A DNA stretch of 64,000 nucleotides from Taibaiella koreensis (GTDB lineage Bacteria > Bacteroidota > Bacteroidia > Chitinophagales > Chitinophagaceae). The notes under the pieces were generated by a model. It did not search any database. It saw nothing but the letters and a program-made list of their open reading frames with translations, and was not told where the DNA came from. Shown here piece by piece: positions 7,396-16,033 of the stretch; within the stretch, counting starts at the first letter, position 1; every line of letters starts with the position of its first letter. The translations under genes were made by a program, and so were the position numbers. The stretch is from contig NZ_QVNU01000006.1 of assembly GCF_003545715.1 (NCBI RefSeq), positions 372,001 to 436,000 of the forward strand, written 5' to 3'.

Positions 7396-9063
7396 ATGTC
7401 ATCTGCATTCCTATATGTTAGAGTAAGTACTGATGAGCAGGCGCTCAGGGGGTACTCACTTCCATTTCAGGAAAAGAAACTACAAGAGTATTGCTCGCTT
7501 TATAAGATACAAGTCATTGATATCATTAGAGAAGATCATTCTGCTAAGACGTTTAATAGACCGGCTTGGAACAGATTAATGCGTAGCTTGAAAGAGCGGC
7601 ATGCGGCGTGTCCAGATCTCCTTTTGTTTACTAAGTGGGATAGGTTTAGCAGGAACGCATCTGAGGCTTTTGCTACAATTGCAATGCTTAAAAGAATGGG
7701 AGTAATGACGCAAGCAATCGATCAACCGCTTGACCTGTCAATTCCAGAGAATAAGATTCTTCTTGCTGTATACATAGCTACCTCTGAAGTAGAAAACGAA
7801 AGGCGCTCCTTAAATGTCAAACAAGGAATACATGAGGCAAGAGAACAAGGAAGATGGACTTCTCATCCACCCTTAGGCTATACTTATACTTACACTTGCC
7901 TGGGAGAAAAATGTCTGAGCATTAAGGAGTATGAAGCATCATTTATCGAAACCGCTTTTATACTTATCGCGGCCAACCCAAAACGTAGTATTCAATCCAT
8001 ATATGAACAATTACTTGCCGAGGGAATGCAATGCAGCAGAAGTAACTTCTGGAGAATTCTCCAAAATCCGGCGTATTGCGGCAAAGTCTATGTGCCAGCT
8101 TTTGATGATAAACCTTCGCACTTTGTCAACGGCAAGCATACGGGGATAGTTTCAGAACTCCTATTTAAGCAGGTACAGCAGACTTTGAGGAGTAAGCGGG
8201 GACAGTCAGGTATTTCCGAGTCAACAAACCAAAAGCTCATTTTAAGAGGATTCGTCTCCTGCCCCCAATGCGGTAAGAGGTTAACAGGAAGCCGTTCAAA
8301 AGGACGATATGCACACTATTCCTATTATCACTGCTATCGTTGTAAAAGTTTCAGAATCCGTGCAGACAAGGTAAACCAGCAGTTCCAAAATCAAATAGGA
8401 ACGATAGTCGCTGGTGAAGGATATACCAATATCTTTCATCGTATCCTGAACAGTTTTCTGCAGCAGCAACAGCAAGATGTAGCCAGAACAAAAGTCGTGC
8501 TTTCAAATAGTATTCATAAGCTAATTGATCGTATTGTTAAGGCCAATATGCTTCAGTCAACGAATGAAATAACGGTTGAGGACTTCCTGCTAATAAAGGC
8601 TGATTGCGAAAGCCACATTAAGCGACTTGCAATGGATTTTCAAGAATCCAAAAGGCAAGAGAAGCTGGCGAAAGTAGCTTTAAAATCAACCCTAAAGAAA
8701 TTAACGAATCCAGGCTATTTTTGGGCCACCGCAGACATTCTCAATAAAAGGCAATTTCTATACCTTTTAATTGACCAGGAAATTATACTATCAGAACACT
8801 TCAAAATGGCCAACAGTTTAATTTGGCAAGCACAAATGGTATATGGTGTAGCTTGCCAGGAAGTGTTCAGGGACGCCCAAAGATTCAATTGGGTTAATGA
8901 GCTAGACTCAATTAATCAAGAAATGATATCGGAGATCATACTTTGCGAACAATCGAAGAATAGAACCATTGATGCTCAAAAGGCACAGTATATTCTTGAT
9001 TTTATGGCTAACATGGTTTTGTTGATATTGAGAATAACTTGGCCTTTTTTTCGGAAAGAATAA
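7396..9063 (+). CDS. Large serine recombinase (site-specific integrase/resolvase family)
   Basis: A 555-residue serine recombinase that cuts and rejoins DNA through a phosphoserine link. The N-terminal catalytic domain (about 4-150) has the nucleophile S11 in LYVRVSTDEQ, with TKWDRFSRN and the SEVENERRSLNVKQGI helix. A recombinase domain follows (about 170-265), then a zinc ribbon with C289, C292, C313 and C316, then a coiled-coil region (about 340-430). It appears complete. The gene is AT-rich compared with the flanks. It lies between a broken XRE regulator and an RteC-like gene, so it is probably the integrase of a decayed or cryptic element. Attachment sites cannot be identified with certainty. 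Confidence 0.92.
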   Translation: MSSAFLYVRVSTDEQALRGYSLPFQEKKLQEYCSLYKIQVIDIIREDHSAKTFNRPAWNRLMRSLKERHAACPDLLLFTKWDRFSRNASEAFATIAMLKRMGVMTQAIDQPLDLSIPENKILLAVYIATSEVENERRSLNVKQGIHEAREQGRWTSHPPLGYTYTYTCLGEKCLSIKEYEASFIETAFILIAANPKRSIQSIYEQLLAEGMQCSRSNFWRILQNPAYCGKVYVPAFDDKPSHFVNGKHTGIVSELLFKQVQQTLRSKRGQSGISESTNQKLILRGFVSCPQCGKRLTGSRSKGRYAHYSYYHCYRCKSFRIRADKVNQQFQNQIGTIVAGEGYTNIFHRILNSFLQQQQQDVARTKVVLSNSIHKLIDRIVKANMLQSTNEITVEDFLLIKADCESHIKRLAMDFQESKRQEKLAKVALKSTLKKLTNPGYFWATADILNKRQFLYLLIDQEIILSEHFKMANSLIWQAQMVYGVACQEVFRDAQRFNWVNELDSINQEMISEIILCEQSKNRTIDAQKAQYILDFMANMVLLILRITWPFFRKE

Positions 9064-9140
9064 AACAAGTGTGATGGATTATTATTCAAGTTTTTACTTG
9101 CGTCTATTGGCTTCTAAGCTTCGGCTATAACGTATGTTCA

Positions 9141-10001
9141 CTATTTTTTTGAGAGAGGATATTCATCACCTTCATCCATTCTTTTTAAGAGGCATTTAAT
9201 TAGCCAATTTAGGAAAGGAGTCCTGTCCTTTTTACGGATTCTCATAGCTTGATAATATCCATAGTAATTTCCAGGTTTTACATCTAGACAATGTCCAAGT
9301 ACAGTCATTACCTGTTTAATGTTTCCGGTGACAGCTTGTGCATCTACTAAAGCAAAGACCAGTTCATAAAAATGGGCTAGAGAACCTTTCCAAAACACTC
9401 GATTAGACTTTGATTCTTTGGATGTCTCACTATCACCGTTTTTATCTTTGCTCTGGTTAACTATTTCAAGATCTAAGTATGAGATTAAATCTTCAATTGC
9501 CTGCATCTCCCCAAATTTTGCGCTGTAAACATTGGAAGTATGATTATCAAAGTCGAGATCATTCAGAATTACATGTGCGCATCCTTCTGGATTTCTAACA
9601 AAAAATAGTGAATCGTCACAATCTTCGTTAAATGTATAATATTGATAAAGGAAGGCATTCCCCTTAAGTCTAACGCTTAACAAATCAATTTGGCTTTTGT
9701 AATAATCTAAAATTGCTTTATTATCTCCAATTGGACACCGAGACTCAATTTCCAAAAGCATTGCATAGTAATCCATTTCGCGTGAAAACATAGGCCGCAC
9801 TCGTTTGAAATAACATATTTCTTCTTCCTTGTCCTCAAAATTGTGGCTATTTATGAAATTCTTTAGCTCATTTAGATACCTTTTAGATATTAGCGCTGAA
9901 TCCTTTGCCCTTTGAATATTTGAAAGCGACTTTGCTTTCAAGTTGTAAAGCTCGGATTGCATTTCTGAATAGAGGTGATCGCTGGTAGCCTTAAAATTCA
10001 T
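9141..10001 (-). CDS. RteC-domain protein
   Basis: A 286-residue protein matching the RteC family, named after the regulator of excision in Bacteroides conjugative transposon CTnDOT. Diagnostic parts are YFKRVRPMFSREMDYYAMLL with EIESRCP, FLYQYYTFNEDCDDSLFF, a WKGSLAHFYELVFALVDAQA block and the C-terminal YYGYYQAMRIRKKDRTPFLN followed by a rich basic helix. RteC proteins are DNA-binding activators of excision genes; many stand-alone homologues in Bacteroidota have unknown roles. It converges on the serine recombinase, 77 nt away, and shares its AT-rich composition. A role in the mobility of this element is inferred. Confidence 0.75.
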   Translation of the reverse strand: MNFKATSDHLYSEMQSELYNLKAKSLSNIQRAKDSALISKRYLNELKNFINSHNFEDKEEEICYFKRVRPMFSREMDYYAMLLEIESRCPIGDNKAILDYYKSQIDLLSVRLKGNAFLYQYYTFNEDCDDSLFFVRNPEGCAHVILNDLDFDNHTSNVYSAKFGEMQAIEDLISYLDLEIVNQSKDKNGDSETSKESKSNRVFWKGSLAHFYELVFALVDAQAVTGNIKQVMTVLGHCLDVKPGNYYGYYQAMRIRKKDRTPFLNWLIKCLLKRMDEGDEYPLSKK

Positions 10002-10183
10002 TTAAGTTGGATCTATGTAGTTCGTTGAAGAAAAATGATAATCATAAAAGAATTTACAAGCTATCGGAACAATTATGGTTCAAACGTTCCCTTGTTTTTA
10101 GCTGAATGTATGCTCTTCGGCCAAAATCCAATATATACACTGTGTTTATGGCGTTGAAATTTGTTGATTATAAATTAGTTGAT

Positions 10184-10210
10184 AGCGGTTCAAATCCCGT
10201 ACTCTACTCT
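10184..10210 (+). other. tRNA 3'-end-like fragment, possible attachment-site remnant
   Basis: The stretch GCGGTTCAAATCCCGTAC followed by TCTACTC looks like a T-arm (loop TTCAAAT) plus the 3' acceptor half of a tRNA, but no 5' half precedes it. Isolated tRNA 3' ends commonly mark the edge of integrated elements. The parent tRNA gene is not in this window. Confidence 0.35.
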
Positions 10211-10410
10211 TATTAATAACGTTAAGATGTAATATGTAATAGCGATAGTTGCCCGTTATATTATGCTTAAATGAGCATTTGAAATTCAATTATTTAAATG
10301 GATTCAGCGAGAGATTATGGAAAACAAATTAAAAATTGAAACAATATGCTCGAAATTAAGAATATCCTATTTTATAGAACTACAAATAGTTGAACTTAAG
10401 TGAAATAGAA
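10211..10410. other. AT-rich stretch without a recognisable gene
   Basis: Between the tRNA-like fragment and the tRNA-Asp terminator I see no supported coding region, repeat or promoter. With 10002-10183, this completes the gap after the RteC gene. Confidence 0.5.
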
Positions 10411-10442
10411 AAGAGCAAAAAACGTTACTGTTTTTTGCTCTT
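10411..10442 (-). terminator. Terminator of the minus-strand tRNA-Asp
   Basis: A perfect 13-bp stem (AAGAGCAAAAAAC and its complement) with a 6-nt loop lies directly 3' of the tRNA gene. The stem ends in A/T runs, giving a U-rich tail on the minus strand. Confidence 0.75.
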
Positions 10443-10445
10443 TTG

Positions 10446-10519
10446 CGGACTGGACGGGACTCGAACCCGCGACCTCCGCCGTGACAGGGCGGCATTCTAA
10501 CCAACTGAACTACCAATCC
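10446..10519 (-). tRNA. tRNA-Asp (anticodon GTC), copy 1
   Basis: A 74-nt cloverleaf. The acceptor stem GGATTGG pairs with CCAGTCC, the discriminator is G, the D-arm contains AGTTGGTTAGA, the anticodon loop reads CTGTCAC with GTC, and the T-loop is TTCGAGT. CCA is not encoded. It is identical to the copy at 17149-17222 but in the opposite orientation. Confidence 0.96.
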
Positions 10520-10557
10520 AACACTTTCAATATTACCTTTCTCTGTCGAAAGGAGTG

Positions 10558-10588
10558 CAAAGATAAGGGCTGGTTTTTAAATCGCAAA
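10558..10588 (-). promoter_or_regulatory. Promoter of tRNA-Asp copy 1
   Basis: On the minus strand a -33 TTTG (10588-10585) and a -7 TATCTTTG (10565-10558) are separated by exactly 19 bp, an exact fit to the primary-sigma consensus of Bacteroidota. The tRNA starts about 39 nt downstream of the -7 box. Confidence 0.8.
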
Positions 10589-10670
10589 ATTCTTTTCTAA
10601 AAAAACATCTATTACAAAGGCCTGCACGTTTCGGTGCAGGCCCTGGCATATTCTTAGTCTGTAAAAATCC

Positions 10671-11714
10671 TTAGTAAGCTGCTTTGTATGAAGCGTCAAA
10701 AGCACCAAAGGTCATCTTGTCCCAGCTACGGCCACTGTTTTCGCTGCGGTAAATCCCTTTATTGGTGGCAATGAATACATAGGTCCTCGTGGCATCGTTC
10801 TTGTAAATATTTTTCTTCAGGGCCATACGGTATACGCTGGTATTTTTTTCAAGGCCCACGGTTGCCGATACGAAAGCACCATTTTCAACACGATATACAC
10901 CCACTGTATCCGTTCCTACCAGCAGGCTGTTGCCGCCATCGGGAGAAAGCGCACAGTTCCAGTGATGAGAGGTAGGCAGCGCTCCCTGCCCTATGCGGGT
11001 CCAGTTAAGCGCTTCATTGGTGCTGTACCATACACCGCCACGTCCCATATAGTCGGTTAAGAAAAGTGTATTGGCATTAGAGGTCAGAAAATAATCGGTG
11101 CCATCGGCCCGCAGAAAATCACCTTCCATCAGCGCAGGTTTCCAATTGGCATCAGAACCATCTTTGCGGAACATCAGGTTGTTCAGGCTGGAATAGGCAA
11201 ACACGACATTGTTGCCCAGTCCCGAAAAGCTGGAGATATTGAAAGCCGGTGGCAGGTTATCGTCCCAAGCGAGGTCTTCCTGCCAGGTTTTACCATTGTC
11301 TTTACTTACCGAAATCCCTTTCTCCGTATTGCTACAGATATAAATGCTCTTGTGTCCCGGGAAATCATAAGCCATGGTCTGCCAGGGGAAATGCTTTACA
11401 TTGGTAAATACCGGGTTGAAATTCTTCCCGTTGTTGGCGCTAAGGTGAAGGTTTTGCTTCAGCATCAGCAGGTTGGTACCAGAGGTCAGGATAAGGTTGG
11501 GCGCATAGCCGTCAGGGGGAAATATTCCGGAGAAGGTTGTACCGTCCGTGCTGTTCACGAGCCAGCCCTTATCGTCGGCGACATAGAGGCTGTAAGGCGT
11601 TTTGACTACCTTGTCGTTATCCACGCCTATACCATTGTCTTTTTTACATCCCTGCAATGTAACCAAAGCAATGGCCGAGGCTATTAAAACGGAAGGTAGA
11701 AATCCTTTCTGCAT
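10671..11714 (-). CDS. Lipoprotein with Asp-box (BNR-type) beta-propeller
   Basis: A 347-residue predicted lipoprotein. The N-terminus is a signal peptide ending in the lipobox LQGC, with the lipidated Cys at 23. The rest is a predicted beta-propeller with Asp-box repeats: SVSKDNGKTWQ, STNEALNWTRIG and YRSENSGRSWDKM, the pattern found in sialidases and YCF48-like proteins. Catalytic residues of sialidases are not evident, so a binding or scaffold role at the cell surface is more likely. The reading frame extends to 11888, but the ATG at 11714 gives the proper signal peptide. It follows the crotonase gene on the same strand with a hairpin between them, so it is probably a separate unit. Confidence 0.8.
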   Translation of the reverse strand: MQKGFLPSVLIASAIALVTLQGCKKDNGIGVDNDKVVKTPYSLYVADDKGWLVNSTDGTTFSGIFPPDGYAPNLILTSGTNLLMLKQNLHLSANNGKNFNPVFTNVKHFPWQTMAYDFPGHKSIYICSNTEKGISVSKDNGKTWQEDLAWDDNLPPAFNISSFSGLGNNVVFAYSSLNNLMFRKDGSDANWKPALMEGDFLRADGTDYFLTSNANTLFLTDYMGRGGVWYSTNEALNWTRIGQGALPTSHHWNCALSPDGGNSLLVGTDTVGVYRVENGAFVSATVGLEKNTSVYRMALKKNIYKNDATRTYVFIATNKGIYRSENSGRSWDKMTFGAFDASYKAAY

Positions 11715-11829
11715 GTACTTGTAATTTTTTCTCAAGATTATAAAAAAAAGTCTAAAGTACAAAGGAAGACGACAAAAAATGTAGTCCCCGTTGGGTCCCC
11801 GGCCGATAAGTGCTATGTTTAACAAGAGA

Positions 11830-11854
11830 AGCCGGCCCTTATCCGGGACCGGCT
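11830..11854 (-). terminator. Hairpin after the crotonase gene
   Basis: AGCCGG-CCC pairs with GGG-A-CCGGCT around a short loop. It lies 44 nt downstream of the crotonase stop on the minus strand and before the lipoprotein start. The U-tail is weak. Confidence 0.5.
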
Positions 11855-11897
11855 CCTGTAAAGTATCCTTTAGGGCATAGCCCATCAACCAGACTAT

Positions 11898-12677
11898 TTA
11901 TTTACCGCTGAATACAGCTGCTCTTTTTTCGAGGAAGGCAGCCGTACCTTCTTTCTTGTCTTCGGTGCCAAAGCACTCGCCAAAAGCCTTGATCTCATTG
12001 CTGAGGCCGGTATCGCTGGCTGTAGCTGCTTCATTTACCAGGGCAATGATCTTGCTCACGGCCAGGGGTGCTTTAGCCTGTATCTTCAGCAGCAGCTCGC
12101 GGGTTTTGGGCAGCAGTTCCTCCGCTCCGAATACATAGTTAACCAATCCCAGCGCTTTGGCTTCATCAGCCTTGATCATATCAGCAGTCATCAGCAGCTC
12201 CATGGCCTTCCCTTTACCGATCAGCTGTACCAGGCGCTGTGTGCCGCCATAGCCCGGAATGAGGCCCAGGTTCACTTCCGGCTGGCCAAACCGTGCCGTC
12301 TCGCTGGCAGTACGGAAGTGGCAGGCCATGGCCAACTCGCAGCCACCACCCAGAGCAAAGCCGTTTACCGCCGCAATAATGGGCTTGGGCGCCTGCTCGA
12401 TCTTGCTAAATACTTTATCCTGTCCTGCCTGCGCCAATGCGGCGCCGCCCTGCGCATCCAGATCGGTAAACTCGGTAATATCGGCGCCCGCTACAAAAGC
12501 CTTGGCGCCTTCGCCGGTAATGATGGCCGAACGGATTTCGGCATTGTTGTATACTTCATCCAGCGCCTGTCCCAGCTCGTTGATCACGTCTTTATTGAGG
12601 GCGTTCAGCTTATCGGGACGATTGACGGTAATGGTGTAAATACCTTCGGACAGTTCTGTTTTAAGGGTCTGATACAT
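11898..12677 (-). CDS. Enoyl-CoA hydratase/isomerase family protein (crotonase)
   Basis: A 259-residue crotonase that adds water across an enoyl-CoA double bond or removes it from 3-hydroxyacyl-CoA. The acyl-CoA site is visible as AFVAGADITEF (60-70), and the oxyanion loop as FALGGGCELAM. Both catalytic glutamates of true hydratases are present, E114 (GGCELA) and E134 (FGQPEVNLGLIPGYGGTQRL). This makes it a hydratase rather than an isomerase; short-chain specificity like Crt is plausible but not provable here. The frame runs to 12740, but the ATG at 12677 (MYQTLKTELSEG) fits the family. A -7-like box TATATTTG is at 12745-12738 on the minus strand. It appears to be transcribed alone. Confidence 0.92.
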   Translation of the reverse strand: MYQTLKTELSEGIYTITVNRPDKLNALNKDVINELGQALDEVYNNAEIRSAIITGEGAKAFVAGADITEFTDLDAQGGAALAQAGQDKVFSKIEQAPKPIIAAVNGFALGGGCELAMACHFRTASETARFGQPEVNLGLIPGYGGTQRLVQLIGKGKAMELLMTADMIKADEAKALGLVNYVFGAEELLPKTRELLLKIQAKAPLAVSKIIALVNEAATASDTGLSNEIKAFGECFGTEDKKEGTAAFLEKRAAVFSGK

Positions 12678-12769
12678 TTTGCTGTAAGAAAAATTTTGAA
12701 AAAAGAAAGAAACGGCAAGCCGCTTTTTTAACGCTGTCAAATATAAGGCTATTGGCTTAAAAGAGAAAA

Positions 12770-12795
12770 CCCTACAGTCACATAGGACTGCAGGG
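12770..12795 (-). terminator. Terminator of the CHU_C surface protein gene
   Basis: CCCTACAGTC and GACTGCAGGG form a 10-bp stem with one mismatch around a 6-nt loop, 27 nt downstream of the stop at 12822. On the minus strand it is followed by GTTTTCTCTTTT. Confidence 0.7.
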
Positions 12796-12821
12796 CGGTT
12801 CTCATGGCTTATTACAATGCT

Positions 12822-15122
12822 TTACCGGATCAGGGTCACATCGCCCTTAAAGGTTTCGACATAGTCGTCGGCATACCCGAGCCGGATAATATAGTAGTAC
12901 ACATCCTGGTTGGCCGGCTTGTTGTTGATCGTACCGTCCCAGCCTTTGGCGGGATTGTTGGTTTCAAATATCTGCTTGCCCCAACGGTCAAATACGCGGA
13001 ACTCAAGCAATTTCTGGAACTTGAAGTTCTGCACGCCGAACACGTCATTCAGGCCATCTCCATTGGGAGAGAATGCATTGGGGATCAGTACAGGGCTTCT
13101 GAAATCGACCCGAATCAATGAAGTATCCATAGCAATACAGCCAAACTCATTGGCTCCGGTCACTACATAAGCGGTCGTCTCCTTAGGTGTTGCCATGGGA
13201 CTGCCCGAGAAGCCGTCGCTGAGTGTACTGGTAGGCGACCAGGTATAGAAGGTGCCACCAAAAGCGTGTAAGGCAATACTGCTGCCATATTTGATCGTTG
13301 TATCAACAGGGAACGACTCAATTGTCGGTTTGGGATTCACCGTAATCTCCGACTTCAGTGTATCGGTGCAGCCCGCGCTATTGGTAATCACTACGTAGTA
13401 ATTATTAACCCCCAGTGGTGGCAAAGCTTCGGGGCCGGCGCAGTCGCTGCAATTGAGCGTAGGCGGCGTGCCGGTAAGTCCCGGATTGTCGTACCAGGCA
13501 TACTGCGCGCCACCTGAGGCGTGAATAACAAAGGGATCGTCGAGGCAAATGGCTGTTTTTGACGGGTTGATCTGACCAACAAAAGGCGTCACGATCAGGT
13601 GTGCCGAGTCGCGGAGGTAGCAGCCATTGGCATCTATCGTTTCCAGCACATAGTAATTGCGCATATAGGGTACCGTCAGCTGTGTTGCAGGAGCCGTCGG
13701 GTCGGAAAGTCCCGTGGCCGGCGTCCAGTGGTAGCTGAAGCCCCCGGCAGGCGGTGGCCCATTATTGACAGAATACAAGTTGACCACATCGCCGATAGCA
13801 CAGGTCGTACTGTCGGGATAAGCCTGTATGACCCCGTTAAATGAATTGACGATAAACGGCAGGTCCTGCTGTGGCGGCAAAATACGGCCGCAGGTATCGT
13901 TAAGCGAGTTACCGTCTGTACCTATCTTTGACCGGATCCTGTACAGGCCGTCGACCGCAATGGGGGCCGAGAGATTAAGCACCACCGAAGAAGCGAAGCC
14001 GCCGGGAACACAACCTGGTCCGGTAGCAGACGCGATCGTTACCCCTGAAGGCCCGAGGATGGTGAAGTCGGAACCATCGGCCGCAATGGAGTTGCAGGCC
14101 ACAGGCGTATTGAAGTTGATCTTCAAGTGCTGGCAGGCCGGCGAATCGAGAGAGAGATAGGCAATAGGATCGATACCCACATGAAAGCTAAGGGAATCGG
14201 GTAGCTGGAGCGCTGCGTTGCAGAGCCCCAGCAGGGTATTGCCGTCGGTCCCGGTTTTCGCATGGATGGAGTAGTCTCCGTTGGGTAAGGGGCTATTGAA
14301 GGTGATCTTGATCTTGTCGGTATAGCCGGCCGTACCGGAGCAGTTGATGCCGGTTACGGACTGAATGGTACCTGAGGGTGTAAGGAAGAAATCGCTGCCG
14401 TCGGTAGCAATGGAGCTACACAAGGCATTAGTGCTTAAGTGCACTGTTATTTCATGCGACATATCGCAAACAGGGGCGATTTCCAGTAATTTAGGAGGCG
14501 GCGGCTGGTTGAACTGGGCAGTGCTACCGGCAAAGTCAAGCAGGAAACCCGATCCGGGACAGTTACCGGAGCAATCGTCGTGACCGTAGTTATTCAGCAT
14601 GATCAGGTATACATCGCCTGCATTGGCATTGATCTGCTGCAGGAAAGGCTGACCATAAGCCCCACCGAAAACGGACGTAAGGGTGGAGGTCGTATTGAGC
14701 CCCACAACGCCGCCGTAATAATAAGTATTGGGCTGGATATTGTTGTTGAAGTTACAGCGGATCACCTGCGCTTGCTGGATATTGGCACAATCGCCGCCGG
14801 TAATATCGATCACCGCAAAGTCATAATCGTCGGCGGTATCTACCGGAACGATCTTGAATACCAGAATACCCGGGCTGGTGATCTCGAGACGGAACCATAC
14901 AGAGTTGGCCTCCCCATTGCCACAAGGGGTAAAAGGCAGGTCGTTTACGGTGCCTACGGTCTGATAGCTATAGGGCGAAAAGAAATTGCCGCAGAGCTGC
15001 AGCGCATCGCAGGCATTCTGTTCCGGTAAATTGGGGGGAAGCAACTGTGCCCGCACCGTACCGGTAAAGAGCAAAAGGGCACAACATGTCAACAAAAAAG
15101 AAAATCGTAAACCTCTATTCAT
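12822..15122 (-). CDS. Secreted surface protein with CHU_C (gliding-motility/T9SS type B) tail
   Basis: A 766-residue exported protein. A signal peptide (1-25, ending TVRAQ) is followed by a domain with WFRLEITSPGILVFKIVP and DDYDFAVIDITGG, then repeated Ig/SprB-like beta domains. The tail (about 680-766) is the gliding-motility-associated C-terminal domain: PNAFSPNGDGLNDVFGVQNF, FRVFDRWGKQIFET, GWDGTINNKP and the final GDVTLIR. Proteins with this tail are exported by the type IX system and attached to the cell surface. Many have roles in adhesion or gliding, but the function of this one is unknown. It has its own terminator and is probably monocistronic. Confidence 0.88.
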   Translation of the reverse strand: MNRGLRFSFLLTCCALLLFTGTVRAQLLPPNLPEQNACDALQLCGNFFSPYSYQTVGTVNDLPFTPCGNGEANSVWFRLEITSPGILVFKIVPVDTADDYDFAVIDITGGDCANIQQAQVIRCNFNNNIQPNTYYYGGVVGLNTTSTLTSVFGGAYGQPFLQQINANAGDVYLIMLNNYGHDDCSGNCPGSGFLLDFAGSTAQFNQPPPPKLLEIAPVCDMSHEITVHLSTNALCSSIATDGSDFFLTPSGTIQSVTGINCSGTAGYTDKIKITFNSPLPNGDYSIHAKTGTDGNTLLGLCNAALQLPDSLSFHVGIDPIAYLSLDSPACQHLKINFNTPVACNSIAADGSDFTILGPSGVTIASATGPGCVPGGFASSVVLNLSAPIAVDGLYRIRSKIGTDGNSLNDTCGRILPPQQDLPFIVNSFNGVIQAYPDSTTCAIGDVVNLYSVNNGPPPAGGFSYHWTPATGLSDPTAPATQLTVPYMRNYYVLETIDANGCYLRDSAHLIVTPFVGQINPSKTAICLDDPFVIHASGGAQYAWYDNPGLTGTPPTLNCSDCAGPEALPPLGVNNYYVVITNSAGCTDTLKSEITVNPKPTIESFPVDTTIKYGSSIALHAFGGTFYTWSPTSTLSDGFSGSPMATPKETTAYVVTGANEFGCIAMDTSLIRVDFRSPVLIPNAFSPNGDGLNDVFGVQNFKFQKLLEFRVFDRWGKQIFETNNPAKGWDGTINNKPANQDVYYYIIRLGYADDYVETFKGDVTLIR

Positions 15123-15456
15123 GTGAATGCTGGTTTTTGGGGTTAAAACAAAAACAATCGATGAATCTCTGGCCGACCTAAGGAGAACGATGGTGCAATA
15201 ATTCTATCAGGCTTGGTCTGTCCTTACAGATAAGACTTCAAGAAATTCTCATCCGTTGGGTTAAAGTTAATTTAAAAATTATTTTTTGAAATACCTCCGG
15301 CCGCCACGGAACAGGAGCAACCGCATAGCCTGCTTTAAGTTCCTCATACAGAGGAAAAACATTAACTGGCTGGCGCAAAATACCTGTTGCAACAATGAAT
15401 GGCGCAGCTGCCCCTCCGAAGGCTGAATATACTGCGCCCCCTGGCGGGATGCGCCC

Positions 15457-15855
15457 TCAGGGAAGAACTGCCAGCTCCTCAGCGCGATAGCGCCGGCTCT
15501 TCTTTTTGCCATCAACCATGATAAAGAATTTGCAGGCGGCATCCTTATAATGCCACAGCATACCGGAGATAAGTCCCTGTACGCCGGGGCGGGCGATCTC
15601 CTGTACCCGGTCGCCCATTCGGAACCGGGGCGAAGGCAATACACAGTGGATACCTGCCGCTTTCGCCCGGATCGTGACCCCATCCAATCTTTTCAGAATA
15701 AGATACTCCCCTTCTTCACCAATACACTCCAGTATGCCTGGTTCTTTTTGTGCTGCCTTGAGGAGATCGTCCGGATGTATCAGCCCATCGTGGCTGTTAG
15801 CATTGCCTATGCTCCGGGAGTACAGCAGCCATTTGTCCAGGTAAGAAGAGCCCAT
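15457..15855 (-). CDS. Small conserved protein, DUF6960-like
   Basis: A 132-residue cytoplasmic protein (MGSSYLDKWLLYSRSIGNAN..). It has no signal peptide or membrane segment. It contains SHDGLIHPDDLLKAAQKEPG, FRMGDRVQEIARPGVQGLIS and a KKKSRRYRAEEL tail, which looks like a small SH3-like or binding fold; I recall similar proteins annotated as DUF6960. An overlapping frame at 15279-15683 has no protein-like character and was not chosen. It stands alone between the CHU_C gene and GluQ-RS. Function unknown. Confidence 0.6.
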   Translation of the reverse strand: MGSSYLDKWLLYSRSIGNANSHDGLIHPDDLLKAAQKEPGILECIGEEGEYLILKRLDGVTIRAKAAGIHCVLPSPRFRMGDRVQEIARPGVQGLISGMLWHYKDAACKFFIMVDGKKKSRRYRAEELAVLP

Positions 15856-16033
15856 AGATATGTTGCCGCTTTCCTGATGTTTGAATCACGATGTAATCAG
15901 CGGTGGGTAAAAGTACAAAGGGTTGATGAAAATGATCGGGGTCTTTATCTGTGGCAAAAAATGGACCGACGCACTGACCGACACTGCCTACAGTAAATGC
16001 ATGATGAGGTGCTCGAGAGAAAGTATGGCTTTG

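Noticed and set aside
10671-11714. Asp-box protein considered as a sialidase
   Set aside because: Asp-boxes are present but no catalytic Arg triad or Tyr/Glu pair could be recognised; called only as a propeller lipoprotein.
15279-15683. Minus-strand frame of 134 residues overlapping 15457-15855
   Set aside because: Rich in Arg/Pro/Cys with no protein-like pattern; the overlapping frame of 132 residues looks conserved.
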